Source: Anaerolinea thermophila UNI-1 (GTDB taxonomy: Bacteria > Chloroflexota > Anaerolineae > Anaerolineales > Anaerolineaceae). Taken from it: a DNA stretch of 64,000 nt. The stretch spans positions 2,728,001 through 2,792,000 of the forward strand of contig NC_014960.1 in the NCBI RefSeq assembly GCF_000199675.1. Direction: 5' to 3'. How positions within the stretch are numbered: the stretch's first letter is position 1; each line of letters starts with the position of its first letter. The position numbers were made by a program, and so were the translations under genes. Shown here piece by piece: positions 8,735 through 17,594 of the stretch. Below the pieces are notes generated by a model. The model was not told the DNA's origin. It saw only the letters and a list, made by a program, of their open reading frames with translations, and did not search any database.

Positions 8735-9035
8735 CAACAATTTGACACCTCAACCCAAAGGCTGAGACGGAGGAAAGTAGGCGGGCAGGCGCCGCCAGAG
8801 AGGCAGGGGCACAGGCTGGAACCCCGCTCGGAAGAAGCCCGATCGAAGTTCCCTCCCGAGCCGTCCGGGGGAAATCCCTGAACCCATCAGGGTGAGTAGT
8901 TCGGACCGCACACCCGGCGTTAGCGGGTTACCAATCGCCCGGCTGGGCTGTTGGGAAAGTGGGCTGGAGCATTCCAGCCAAGATGGGTGGTACCGCGGGA
9001 AAGGCTTCCCGTCCCATGCAGGGACGGGATTTTTT
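8735..9035 (+). ncRNA. T-box riboswitch leader of pheST
   Basis: The conserved T-box sequence GGGTGGTACCGCGG is at 8985-8998. It is followed by an intrinsic terminator (CCCGTCCC 9008-9015, GGGACGGG 9021-9028, T-run to 9035), which competes with the antiterminator. The bulge TGGT pairs with an acceptor end whose discriminator base is A, as in tRNA-Phe. A long GC-rich Stem I region with a GGAAAGTAGGC segment precedes it. The candidate specifier codon is TTC at 8849-8851, matching the Phe genes downstream, though I cannot fold the loop to prove it. Uncharged tRNA-Phe should stabilise antitermination and raise pheST expression. Confidence 0.93.
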
Positions 9036-9069
9036 CATCAACTACACCTTCGTTGTAATTGGAGGGAGA

Positions 9070-10101
9070 ATGGACGAATTGCAAGAACTGGAACGCATCC
9101 GCCGGGAAGGGCTGGAGCGGCTGGCTGAAGCCAACGACTCCGCCAGCCTGGAAGCCTGGCGGGTGGCTTACCTGGGACGCAATGCCCCGGTGATGCAGGT
9201 ATTCAGCCGCCTGGGACAGGCGCCCAAAGAACTGCGCCCGCAAATCGGGCAGAGCGCCAACGCCGTCAAGCAAGCGCTGGAAGCGGCTTACCAGGAAAAA
9301 CTGGAAGCCGTGCGCCGCGCCGCACTGGAAGAGGAATTGACCCGCCAGAAACTGGATGTTACCCTGCCGGGACGGCGCCCGTTTTTAGGACGCCACCACA
9401 TCGAAACTCAGACAATGCGGGAAATTCTGCGCATCTTCACCTCGATGGGCTTTCAGGTGTACAGTTCACCGGATATCGAAACCGACGAGTACAACTTCAC
9501 CTACCTCAACATTCCCCCGCACCACCCCGCGCGGGACATGTGGGACACCTTCTACCTGACCACCCCGGGGTTGCTGTTGCGCACCCACACCTCACCGGGA
9601 CAAATTCATGCCATGCGCCAGTTCGCGCCGGAACCGGTGCGGGTGGTATTGCCGGGCATGTGCTACCGCTACGAGCAAGCCGGTGCCCGCAAAGACATCC
9701 AGTTTACCCAGGTGGAATTGCTTGCCGTCGGCTATGATATCACCTTTGCCGACCTGAAAGGCACCCTGCAGGATTTTGCCGACCGCATCTTCGGCGAGCG
9801 TCTGCGCACCCGTCTGCGCCCCTCGTACTTCCCCTTCACTGAACCCAGCGCGGAGATGGACGTGGAATGCGTCATCTGCCATGGCAAGGGATGCAGTGTA
9901 TGCAAAGGTTCTGGCTGGCTTGAAATCATGGGATGCGGTATGGTGCATCCTGTCGTTCTGCAACACGGCGGTTACGACCCGGCAAAGTTTACCGGCTTTG
10001 CCGCTGGCATGGGTCCCGGACGCATCGCCATGCTGCGCCACGCCATTCAGGACATTCGTTCCCTTTATGAAAATGATGTCAGATTCCTGGAGCAGTTCTA
10101 A
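9070..10101 (+). CDS. pheS: Phenylalanyl-tRNA synthetase alpha subunit
   Basis: Catalytic subunit (about 343 residues) of the heterotetrameric enzyme that charges tRNA-Phe. The N-terminal helical arm is followed by the class II core: GRRPFLGRHHIETQTMREI leads in, motif 2 lies around VRVVLPGMCYRYEQ, and motif 3 ends with FAAGMGPGRIAMLRH. A four-cysteine insert (CVICHGKGCSVC) in front of GSGWLEIMGCGMVHP is common in PheS of some phyla. The ATG at 9070 has a GGAGGGAG site; an earlier in-frame ATG lies inside the terminator stem of the leader and is unlikely. pheT follows after 2 nt. Confidence 0.96.
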   Translation: MDELQELERIRREGLERLAEANDSASLEAWRVAYLGRNAPVMQVFSRLGQAPKELRPQIGQSANAVKQALEAAYQEKLEAVRRAALEEELTRQKLDVTLPGRRPFLGRHHIETQTMREILRIFTSMGFQVYSSPDIETDEYNFTYLNIPPHHPARDMWDTFYLTTPGLLLRTHTSPGQIHAMRQFAPEPVRVVLPGMCYRYEQAGARKDIQFTQVELLAVGYDITFADLKGTLQDFADRIFGERLRTRLRPSYFPFTEPSAEMDVECVICHGKGCSVCKGSGWLEIMGCGMVHPVVLQHGGYDPAKFTGFAAGMGPGRIAMLRHAIQDIRSLYENDVRFLEQF

Positions 10102-10103
10102 CT

Positions 10104-12635
10104 ATGAAAGTCGTGCTTTCCTGGCTGAAAGAATTTGTGGATATTGACCTCAACCTTGAGGAACTGGCGCGCCTGCTGACCATGGCAGGGCTGGAAGTGG
10201 AAGAAATCCAACTGGTGGGATTGCCCATGCCCCCCGCCGAGCGCCACGAGTTTCATTACAGCGGGCTGACCTGGGAGCCGGACAAAATCGTCGTTGCCCA
10301 AATTGACGAGGTCATGCCCCATCCCAACGCCGACCGCTTGGTGTTGTGCCGTCTGCATGATGGACAGCAGGAACACACCGTCCTGACCGGCGCCCCGAAC
10401 CTGTTCGAGTACAAGGGCAAGGGACCCCTGCCCCAACCGCTCAAGGTAGCCTATGCGAAAGAAGGCGCGCGGATTTACGATGGACACCAGCCCGGACAGG
10501 TGCTCACCACGCTGAAACGCGCCAAGATTCGCGGCGTAGAATCCTACTCGATGGTATGTTCAGAAAAAGAACTGGGCATTTCCGAGGAACACGAGGGCAT
10601 CATCCTGCTCGATCCCGACGCCCCCACTGGCATGCCACTGGTGGAGTATATGGGCGATGCGGTGCTGGACGTTTCGATCCTGCCCAGCATGGCGCGGTGT
10701 GCCTCTATTCTCGGCGTAGCCCGCGAGGTTGCCGCATTGACCGGCAAGCCCCTGCGCCTGCCCCGCACCACCCTGCCCGCCACGGGCGAGAGCATCCTCG
10801 GCAAAGCCGCCATCCAGATTACCGAGCCGGAATACAATCCGCGCTTTGTGCTGGGACTGATTCGCAACGTGCGCATCCAGCCCAGCCCCTACAAGGTACA
10901 GTTGCGCCTGCGCCTGGCAGGCATGCGCCCCATTAATAACATTGTGGACGCCACCAACTACGTGATGCTGGAAATCGGCGAACCCCTGCATGCCTTCGAC
11001 TATCAGGCACTGGTGCGGCGCGCCAACGGCAACCCGCCCACCATCATCACCCGACGCGCCAAGCCCGGTGAGACCCTGACCACGCTGGACGGCGTGGAGC
11101 GCAAACTGGACGACTTCACCGTGCTGGTGTGCGATACGGCGGGTGCGTTGTCCATCGCCGGGGTGATGGGCGGTGCCGAGACAGAAGTAACCGAGCAGAC
11201 CACCGATGTCCTGCTGGAAGGCGCATCCTGGAACTTCATTAACATCCGCAAGACGGTGGCATCGCAAAAACTCAACTCGGAAGCCGCCTACCGCTTCTCG
11301 CGCGGCGTCCACCCGGCGCTGGCGCCGGAAGGGGTGAAACTGGGCTTGGAACGCATGGCGCTTTGGAGCGGTGGAGAGATTGCCGCCGACCTGATTGACG
11401 CCTATCCCGTACCTCACCATGACCCGGAGATTGACCTCACCGCCGCGGAGATTCGCCGCGCGCTGGGCATTGACCTGAGCCTTGCCGAGGCAGAAACCCT
11501 GCTCAGCCGTCTGGGCTTCATCTGCCAGAGAGAGGGCGAGACCCTGCACGTGCAGACCCCGCCCCATCGGCTGGATATCGGCGAAGGGCTGGTGGGCAAA
11601 GCCGACCTCATCGAAGAGATAGCCCGTCTGTACGGCTTTGACCGCATCCCGGCGCGGCGTCTGGCAGACCCTCTGCCATCGTTGCAGGAAGACCCGGATT
11701 TAGCCCCCACCGAAAAGGTGCGCGATGCGCTGGTGCGTCTGGGTTTGCAGGAAGTCATCACCTACCGCATGACCGTCCCGGAGCGCGAGCATCGGCTTTA
11801 TCTGGACGACGCTCCGGAACGCTCCGCGCCATACCTGAGGCTGGCAAACCCCATCTCGCTGGATCGCAGTGTCATGCGGCGCAGTCTGCTGGCTTCGGTG
11901 ATGGAAATTGCCGAGCGCAACATCCGCCTGCGCGAACGGCTGGCGCTGTTCGAGATTGGTCCGGTCTTCCTGCCGGTTGAAGGGCAGACCCTGCCCAACG
12001 AGGACTGGCGGGTAGCCCTGGTGCTGACCGGCACCCGTCAGCCCCCGGCATGGGATCGCAAAGAGGTGACCCCGATGGATTTCTACGACCTCAAGGGCAT
12101 CCTCGAAGGACTGCTGGAAGCCCTGCACATTCCCGATGTGACCTACCGACCGGCGCAAAACAGCACCTTCCACCCCGGCAAATGCGCCGAGGTGCTTTCC
12201 GGCGAGCGTGTGCTGGGCGTGTTCGGCGAACTGCATCCCAAAGTGAAGGAGCATTACGACTTCGGCACGGCGCCGGTGCTGGCGGGCGACCTTTCGCTGA
12301 AAGCCCTGCTGGAAAGCATCCCCGTAGCGTATGAAGTTGGCGCCGTGCCTGCTTTCCCGCCGGTACTGGAAGACCTGGCGGTAGTGGTGGATGAGGACAT
12401 CCCTGCGGCACGGGTGGAAGAAGTCCTGCGCCAGGGCGGCGGGAAACTGCTGACGGCGGTGCGCCTGTTTGACATCTACCGCGGCGAGCAAATCGGCGCC
12501 GGGAAAAAGAGCCTGGCATACCGCCTGACCTATCAAGCCCTGGATCGCACGCTGACCGACAAGGATGCCGCTTCCATCCGCCAGCGCATCATCCGCCGGC
12601 TGGAGCAGGAACTGGGCGCCAGGATTCGGAGTTAA
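10104..12635 (+). CDS. pheT: Phenylalanyl-tRNA synthetase beta subunit
   Basis: The 843-residue beta chain partners with PheS. Visible domains in order: N-terminal KVVLSWLKEFVDI segment; EMAP/OB-like tRNA-binding domain (about 55-170, IVVAQIDEVMPHPNADRL); B3/4 editing domain (about 220-400, with MRPINNIVDATNYVMLEIGEPLHAFD); B5 domain (around DPEIDLTAAEIRRALGI); catalytic-like B6/B7 module; C-terminal ferredoxin-fold anticodon-binding domain (FPPVLEDLAVVVDEDIPA to the end). Length is normal for the bacterial long form. It starts 2 nt after pheS and is co-regulated by the T-box. Confidence 0.96.
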   Translation: MKVVLSWLKEFVDIDLNLEELARLLTMAGLEVEEIQLVGLPMPPAERHEFHYSGLTWEPDKIVVAQIDEVMPHPNADRLVLCRLHDGQQEHTVLTGAPNLFEYKGKGPLPQPLKVAYAKEGARIYDGHQPGQVLTTLKRAKIRGVESYSMVCSEKELGISEEHEGIILLDPDAPTGMPLVEYMGDAVLDVSILPSMARCASILGVAREVAALTGKPLRLPRTTLPATGESILGKAAIQITEPEYNPRFVLGLIRNVRIQPSPYKVQLRLRLAGMRPINNIVDATNYVMLEIGEPLHAFDYQALVRRANGNPPTIITRRAKPGETLTTLDGVERKLDDFTVLVCDTAGALSIAGVMGGAETEVTEQTTDVLLEGASWNFINIRKTVASQKLNSEAAYRFSRGVHPALAPEGVKLGLERMALWSGGEIAADLIDAYPVPHHDPEIDLTAAEIRRALGIDLSLAEAETLLSRLGFICQREGETLHVQTPPHRLDIGEGLVGKADLIEEIARLYGFDRIPARRLADPLPSLQEDPDLAPTEKVRDALVRLGLQEVITYRMTVPEREHRLYLDDAPERSAPYLRLANPISLDRSVMRRSLLASVMEIAERNIRLRERLALFEIGPVFLPVEGQTLPNEDWRVALVLTGTRQPPAWDRKEVTPMDFYDLKGILEGLLEALHIPDVTYRPAQNSTFHPGKCAEVLSGERVLGVFGELHPKVKEHYDFGTAPVLAGDLSLKALLESIPVAYEVGAVPAFPPVLEDLAVVVDEDIPAARVEEVLRQGGGKLLTAVRLFDIYRGEQIGAGKKSLAYRLTYQALDRTLTDKDAASIRQRIIRRLEQELGARIRS

Positions 12636-12636
12636 A

Positions 12637-13422
12637 TTGAACGACCAAGACCTTCTGGCATATAACCGCTGGGCATGGAATCGTCAGGTGGAACAGGGAA
12701 ACCGCTGGACGATTCCGGTCTCGCATGAACAGGTGGAAGCCGCCCGCCGGGGAGAGTGGGAGATTTACCTGACCCCAACCATCCCCGTACCCCGGGGGTG
12801 GTTTCCGCCACCCGGAGCGGAGATTCTCTGTCTGGCTTCCGGCGGTGGACAGCAGGGACCTTTGCTTGCCGCGGCAGGCTACCAGGTGACCGTGTTCGAC
12901 CTTTCGGACGCGCAGTTAGCACGCGACCGCGAAGTGGCTGAACGGGAAGGGTTGCACATCCGCCTGGTACAGGGCGACATGCGCGACCTCTCGGCATTTG
13001 CCGATGAATCCTTCGACTGCATCGTCCATCCGGTATCCAACTGCTTTTGCCCGGAAGTGCGCCCGGTGTGGCGCGAGGCATACCGCGTCCTGCGGCGCGG
13101 CGGCAGTTTGCTGGCGGGTTTTAACAACCCGGCAATTTATCTTTTCGATGCCAGCATCCTTTGGGAACAGCGCCGTCTGGAAGTGCGCTGGAAACTGCCC
13201 TACGACGACCTGCACGGTCTGACCGAAGCACAAAAGCAGGAATGCCGTGAAAAGGGCATTCCGCTGGAGTTCAGCCACACCTATAACGATCAGATTGGCG
13301 GTCAACTGGAAGCCGGTTTTGTCCTGACGGGTTTTTACGAAGACCGCAACCCGCCCGGAGAGGAAGTCCTGAGCGAATACCTGCCTTTTTACTTCGCTAC
13401 CCGCGCCGCAAAACTCCAGTAA
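12637..13422 (+). CDS. Class I SAM-dependent methyltransferase
   Basis: A roughly 261-residue methyltransferase of unknown substrate. The Rossmann motif I reads ILCLASGGGQQGPLLAAAGY; the acidic loop VFDLSDAQL follows, then VQGDMRDLSAF and the post-motif FDCIVHPVSNCF. The best start is TTG at 12637, one base after the pheT stop, with a CGGAG site just upstream; there is no usable ATG in the conserved N-terminal region. It is probably translated from the pheST message. A strong terminator follows, so it ends this operon. A role in tRNA or ribosome modification would fit the context, but that is only a guess. Confidence 0.8.
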   Translation: MNDQDLLAYNRWAWNRQVEQGNRWTIPVSHEQVEAARRGEWEIYLTPTIPVPRGWFPPPGAEILCLASGGGQQGPLLAAAGYQVTVFDLSDAQLARDREVAEREGLHIRLVQGDMRDLSAFADESFDCIVHPVSNCFCPEVRPVWREAYRVLRRGGSLLAGFNNPAIYLFDASILWEQRRLEVRWKLPYDDLHGLTEAQKQECREKGIPLEFSHTYNDQIGGQLEAGFVLTGFYEDRNPPGEEVLSEYLPFYFATRAAKLQ

Positions 13423-13429
13423 TCTCCCC

Positions 13430-13463
13430 ACTCCCCCGAAAGCCTTTCGGGGGAGGTGTTTTT
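13430..13463 (+). terminator. Rho-independent terminator after the pheST operon
   Basis: CTCCCCCGAAAG is mirrored by CTTTCGGGGGAG with an almost closed loop, followed by GTGTTTTT. The T-run touches the stop codon of the converging gene. Confidence 0.9.
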
Positions 13464-13944
13464 ACTCTCCCAGTTCATTCCATACGGCTTGCAGGAATGC
13501 GTTTTTCTCCGGTGGAACGCCCCTGCGAATTTCTACGCGGTGCAGGCGTTTTGTCCACTCCACCAGCAGAGTATCCTCACTGCCTGCCTCGGAAGGAATC
13601 CGCTCAAGGGAGTACACCCCCGAGACATCCGAAGAAAGGAACAATACGCGGTACGGACGGTACACCAGCGCCGCGAAGTAGGCTTCTCCATAGGATTTTG
13701 GCTCTGGCAGAGTAATCAGGTAAATGGTGGTACGGCGGTTTGGCTGATAGGTCAGATAATTCAATCCAAAAGCATCGCGTAAATTTTCCGGCTTCACCCG
13801 CTTTCCGGCTTCTTCCCAATAAAAACGCAGGAGTCGTGTGCCATCCCGCTCCAGCAGACGCACAAAGGTATCCGGGTTGCGGTGAAACAACTCCGGCAGT
13901 GCCTCGTTCACAAATGCCTGAGATTGGGTCTTCTCGCTCACCAT
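13462..13944 (-). CDS. Hypothetical protein
   Basis: I do not recognise this 160-residue protein. It has no signal peptide, transmembrane segment or obvious motif. It is mixed alpha/beta with regularly spaced hydrophobic strands (RTTIYLITLP, YRVLFLSSDVSGVYSLERI) and a basic C-terminal part. ATG at 13944 has a GGATGGAAAG site just upstream, and a TATAAT box (minus strand, 13966-13961) lies 16 nt before it, making this start preferable to codons further upstream. It is monocistronic, converging on the pheST operon and divergent from kamA. Confidence 0.6.
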   Translation of the reverse strand: MVSEKTQSQAFVNEALPELFHRNPDTFVRLLERDGTRLLRFYWEEAGKRVKPENLRDAFGLNYLTYQPNRRTTIYLITLPEPKSYGEAYFAALVYRPYRVLFLSSDVSGVYSLERIPSEAGSEDTLLVEWTKRLHRVEIRRGVPPEKNAFLQAVWNELGE

Positions 13945-14022
13945 CTTTCCATCCACTTCGATTATACAGACACCAGAGCCGGTTGGACGCAACCTGTACA
14001 ACAGCAAAGAACTAACAAGAAT

Positions 14023-14051
14023 TTGACCTGCGGGAGGAGATTTTGTACAAT
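14023..14051 (+). promoter_or_regulatory. Promoter of the kamA transcript
   Basis: TTGACC at 14023-14028 and TACAAT at 14046-14051 with the ideal 17-nt spacing. The start point would be near 14058, leaving a leader of about 144 nt. Confidence 0.7.
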
Positions 14052-14057
14052 GAAAAT

Positions 14058-14201
14058 GTGAGAACGTGGTATCTGATCGCTTTACCGTTAGGATTCTTCC
14101 GTCCCGACCACGACCCGCCACCGGGGAGGCTTCTTTCGTGAAGCGGATTTTTTCTGTACTTTACTTTTATTCTTTTTTTCCAAGCCAAAGGAGTGTAAAT
14201 C
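14058..14201 (+). promoter_or_regulatory. Structured 5' leader of kamA, possible attenuator
   Basis: CGTGGT at 14065-14070 can pair with ACCACG at 14107-14112. A small hairpin (GCTTC 14129-14133, GAAGC 14140-14144) is followed by six T, which resembles a weak intrinsic terminator ahead of the coding region. A clear AAAGGAGTG ribosome site ends the leader. I do not match it to a known riboswitch class. Confidence 0.4.
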
Positions 14202-15542
14202 ATGTCCCCGGTAGCCTTTCCCGCCAATAAACGTGCCCCCATTTATCGCGATGTTCCAGATGAGAAATGGAACGACTGGCGCTGGCAGTTGAGTCATCGC
14301 CTGAACAGTGTGGAAGATTTTGAGCAGGTTCTGCGCCTGACCGAGAGCGAACGCAAAGCCCTGACGACCCAGGGACTGTTTCGCGTGGACATTACCCCCT
14401 ACTTCGTTTCACTGATTAATCCGGACGACCCCGACGATCCCATCCGTAAGCAGGTCATTCCCCGGGCAGAGGAAATTGTGCCTTTTACCGGCATGATGGA
14501 AGATTCGCTGGCAGAAGACCGCCATTCGCCGGTGCCGGGACTGGTGCACCGCTATCCCGACCGCGTGCTGATGCTGGTCACCACCCAGTGCGCCTCGTAC
14601 TGCCGGTACTGCACCCGCTCGCGCATCGTTGGCGACCCCAGCGCCACCTTCTCGCGCGCTGAATTTGAGATGCAAATCGAATACCTCAAGCGCACGCCGC
14701 AGGTGCGCGATGTGCTTCTCTCCGGCGGCGACCCGCTGACCCTGGCGCCTAAACTGCTGGAAGAACTGCTTTCCCGCCTGCGGGAAATCGAACACATCGA
14801 GATTATCCGCATTGGCAGTCGCGTGCCGGTATTCCTGCCCCAGCGCATCACCCAGGAATTTTGCGACATGGTCTCCAAATATCATCCGGTGTGGATGAAT
14901 ATCCATGTCAACCACCCCAACGAAATCACCCAGGAACTGGCAGATGCCTGCGACCGTCTGACGCGGGCAGGCGTTCCGCTGGGCAATCAGAGCGTACTGC
15001 TGGCAGGGGTGAACGATTGCGTGCATGTTCAGCGCAAACTGGTACAGGATCTGGTGCGCATCCGCGTGCGCCCTTACTACCTGTATCAGTGCGATCTGGT
15101 GGAAGGCGCCGGGCATTTCCGCACGCCGGTTGCCAAAGGCATTGAGATTATCGAAGGTCTGCGCGGTCACACTTCGGGATACGCCGTGCCTACCTATGTG
15201 GTGGATGCCCCGGGTGGCGGTGGCAAGATTCCGGTCATGCCCAACTATCTCATCAGCATGTCCGACCACAAAATCATCCTGCGCAACTACGAAGGCTACA
15301 TCACCACCTACGAAGAACCCATCACCTATCAGCCACACGACCCCAAAACCTGCCCGTACTGCCAGAACAAACGCCCCGAACCCGGACAAACCGGCATCAC
15401 CGGCTTGCTGGATGGCGATGCCATGTTCATCAAACCGGAGCACTTCGATGAACTGCACAACCGCGGCGGCGGTCTGCACCGTCTGCGCGCGGATACAGAA
15501 AAATGGAAACCCTTGGGAATCGGCGGCGGGGAAGAACTCTAG
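14202..15542 (+). CDS. kamA: Lysine 2,3-aminomutase (KamA/AblA type radical SAM enzyme)
   Basis: A 446-residue radical SAM, PLP-dependent aminomutase that interconverts L-alpha-lysine and L-beta-lysine. The 4Fe-4S motif CxxxCxxC is Cys130, Cys134 and Cys137 (QCASYCRYC). GGDPL in LLSGGDPLTL, the PLP/substrate region around YVVDAPGGGGKIPVMPN, and a C-terminal CPYC zinc pair followed by GITGLLDGD are typical of KAM. The length fits KamA/AblA rather than the shorter EF-P aminomutase EpmB. Beta-lysine may enter lysine fermentation or become the osmolyte N-epsilon-acetyl-beta-lysine; neither kamDE nor ablB is adjacent. The downstream aldo/keto reductase is 33 nt away and probably co-transcribed. 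Confidence 0.92.
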   Translation: MSPVAFPANKRAPIYRDVPDEKWNDWRWQLSHRLNSVEDFEQVLRLTESERKALTTQGLFRVDITPYFVSLINPDDPDDPIRKQVIPRAEEIVPFTGMMEDSLAEDRHSPVPGLVHRYPDRVLMLVTTQCASYCRYCTRSRIVGDPSATFSRAEFEMQIEYLKRTPQVRDVLLSGGDPLTLAPKLLEELLSRLREIEHIEIIRIGSRVPVFLPQRITQEFCDMVSKYHPVWMNIHVNHPNEITQELADACDRLTRAGVPLGNQSVLLAGVNDCVHVQRKLVQDLVRIRVRPYYLYQCDLVEGAGHFRTPVAKGIEIIEGLRGHTSGYAVPTYVVDAPGGGGKIPVMPNYLISMSDHKIILRNYEGYITTYEEPITYQPHDPKTCPYCQNKRPEPGQTGITGLLDGDAMFIKPEHFDELHNRGGGLHRLRADTEKWKPLGIGGGEEL

Positions 15543-15575
15543 CCAGCCCATTCCCGCTTGCTAAAGGAGGCAAAT

Positions 15576-16535
15576 ATGCACTACCGCAGGATGGGACGCA
15601 CCGGTCTCAAACTCAGCGAAATCAGTCTGGGCGCCTGGGTGACCTTTGGCAGTCAAATTGACGAAAAGACTGCCACCGAACTCATCCATGCCGCCTATGA
15701 TCAGGGCATCAATTTCTTCGACAACGCCGACGTGTATGCCGGCGGAGAAGCCGAAGTGCTTATGGGGCGCGCGATTCGCGGCTTGCCGCGGGAAGCGCTG
15801 GTGCTTTCCAGCAAGGTCTTCTGGCCCACCATGCCGGGGCCCAACGGGCGCGGGCTCTCCCGTAAGCATGTGATGGAGTCCATTCATGCCTCGCTCAAAC
15901 GCATGCAGGTAGAGTACTTCGACCTGTACTTCTGCCACCGCTACGATCCGGATACACCGGTGGAGGAAGTCGTCTGGGTGATGAATGACCTGATTCGTCA
16001 GGGCAAAATCCTCTACTGGGGCACTTCGGAGTGGGAGCCGCATCAGATTATGGAAGCCATTGGCATCGCCCGCTCGCTCAACCTGATTGGTCCCAGCATG
16101 GAACAGCCCCAGTACAACATGTTCCACCGCAAGCGGGTGGAGAATTTCCTGGCACCGGTGTGCCGCGATTACGGCATCGGGCTGACTACTTTCAGTCCGC
16201 TGTACTTTGGCATTTTGAGCGGCAAGTATAACGAGGGCATTCCGGCGGGCAGTCGGGCGTCCATGGAAAGCATGGGCTGGCTGAGGGATTTAATCACCCC
16301 GGAGCGCATTGCCATCGTGCGGCAGTTGACCGAACTGGCAAACGAACTGGACGCCACCACCGCCCAACTCGCCATCGCCTGGATTTTGCGCCGCAAAGAA
16401 GTCAGCGCAGTGATTACCGGCGCATCCAGCCTGGAGCAGATGGACGAAAACCTGGGCGCCGCCGAAATTGCCGAAAAACTCGACGATGACATTCTGGAAC
16501 GCATCGAGAACATTTTAGGCAATTTCCCTGAATAA
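15576..16535 (+). CDS. Aldo/keto reductase (Kv-channel beta-subunit-like subgroup)
   Basis: NADPH-dependent oxidoreductase of the AKR fold, 319 residues. Catalytic residues are visible: Asp and Tyr in NFFDNADVYAGGEAE, Lys in VLSSKVFW and His in LYFCHRYDPDTP. The cofactor region includes TTFSPLYFGILSGKY and SAVITGASSLEQMDENLGA. The MHYRRMGRTGLKLSEISLG start and QYNMFHRKRVE place it with the voltage-gated channel beta-subunit-like AKRs, whose physiological substrates are usually unknown. ATG at 15576 follows AAAGGAGG at ideal spacing. It is probably in one operon with kamA, although no biochemical link is evident. Confidence 0.92.
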   Translation: MHYRRMGRTGLKLSEISLGAWVTFGSQIDEKTATELIHAAYDQGINFFDNADVYAGGEAEVLMGRAIRGLPREALVLSSKVFWPTMPGPNGRGLSRKHVMESIHASLKRMQVEYFDLYFCHRYDPDTPVEEVVWVMNDLIRQGKILYWGTSEWEPHQIMEAIGIARSLNLIGPSMEQPQYNMFHRKRVENFLAPVCRDYGIGLTTFSPLYFGILSGKYNEGIPAGSRASMESMGWLRDLITPERIAIVRQLTELANELDATTAQLAIAWILRRKEVSAVITGASSLEQMDENLGAAEIAEKLDDDILERIENILGNFPE

Positions 16536-16554
16536 CAGGGGAGTTTTTTAAAAG

Positions 16555-16595
16555 AAAATCCCTCTCTCCAACCCCATGCGAGAGAGGGATTTTTT
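16555..16595. terminator. Bidirectional terminator between the AKR gene and prmA
   Basis: AAATCCCTCTCTC pairs with GAGAGAGGGATTT across an 11-nt loop, with T-runs on both strands. It ends the kamA-AKR transcript and the hrcA-prmA heat-shock operon. Confidence 0.9.
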
Positions 16596-16609
16596 ATGAC
16601 CTGCTCAGG

Positions 16610-17536
16610 CTAGACCGGTTTAATCAGGCGCAATGCCACCCAATCGTTGATCTGGCGCTGTTCGACGAACTTCAGCCCTTTTTGGGCGGCGGCAAGCAGG
16701 ACATCCGGGGCTTGCGTGTCAAGTATACCACTGAGAATTACCGTTCCACCCGGGCTGACCAGATCTGCCAATCCTGCATCGAACAAGCGGATAATCACCG
16801 GCGCAAGGATATTCGCCAGCACCAGCGGGGCATGTGTAAGGCTGAAATTGCCGGCAAGAATCTCGCTCACCGAACCCAAGCCCACTTCCAAGCGCTCCAG
16901 TACGCCGTTGGCTTCAGCATTTTCACGGGTGGAAATGACCGATGCCTGGTCAATATCCACCCCCAGGGCATGGCTGGCGCCCAGTTTGAGCGCGCCAATC
17001 GAAAGGATACCCGAGCCGCACCCGACATCAATGACCGGCTTACCGGGAATGACCGTATCCTCCAAAAAAGCCATACATAACTGCGTGGTGGGGTGCGTTC
17101 CCGTGCCAAACGCCATGCTGGGATCAATTTTCACCGGGATGCGGGTTTCTCCGGGGTTGGGCGCCATCCATGCCGGCAGAATGAGCAGACGCTCTCCCAC
17201 AGGAATGGGGCGGTAATGCTGTTTCCATGCCGCCATCCAGTCTTCATCCTGAATGGTACGGAAAGAGGGTTCGGGAAGCGGTTGAATCTGGCCCAAATGC
17301 CACAGGGCTTCGGTCACTTTCTGGCGGGTTTCTTCAATATGCTCATCAATGGGAAGATAACCGTACACCTTGACCGGACCATAGGGCGTGCCTTCGTCTT
17401 CGGCATCGTTATAACGCACGGCGCTTTCTACCACTACGCCGCCGGAGACAAACCGGCTGAGTACTTCCGAAACGGCTTCGCCCAGTTCAGGGTCAACAGT
17501 AATGGATACTTCCAGCCAGTGGGGAGCATTGGACAT
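16610..17536 (-). CDS. prmA: Ribosomal protein L11 methyltransferase
   Basis: SAM-dependent methyltransferase, 308 residues, that trimethylates ribosomal protein L11. The N-terminal substrate-recognition domain (about 1-75) begins with WLEVSITVDPELGEAVSEVL. The catalytic domain has AFGTGTHPTTQLCM, motif I VIDVGCGSGILSIGALKLGA, the acidic GVDIDQASV and ANILAPVIIRL (NxxxxP-like). These are all PrmA signatures. It is the last gene of the hrcA-grpE-dnaK-dnaJ operon, a position also known for prmA in Firmicutes, so it is likely heat-inducible with the chaperones. Confidence 0.95.
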   Translation of the reverse strand: MSNAPHWLEVSITVDPELGEAVSEVLSRFVSGGVVVESAVRYNDAEDEGTPYGPVKVYGYLPIDEHIEETRQKVTEALWHLGQIQPLPEPSFRTIQDEDWMAAWKQHYRPIPVGERLLILPAWMAPNPGETRIPVKIDPSMAFGTGTHPTTQLCMAFLEDTVIPGKPVIDVGCGSGILSIGALKLGASHALGVDIDQASVISTRENAEANGVLERLEVGLGSVSEILAGNFSLTHAPLVLANILAPVIIRLFDAGLADLVSPGGTVILSGILDTQAPDVLLAAAQKGLKFVEQRQINDWVALRLIKPV

Positions 17537-17594
17537 AACAACCTCTCAATACAAAAGTTAAAGGGCGCTATGCTCAGCGCCCCGGAATTTAGAT

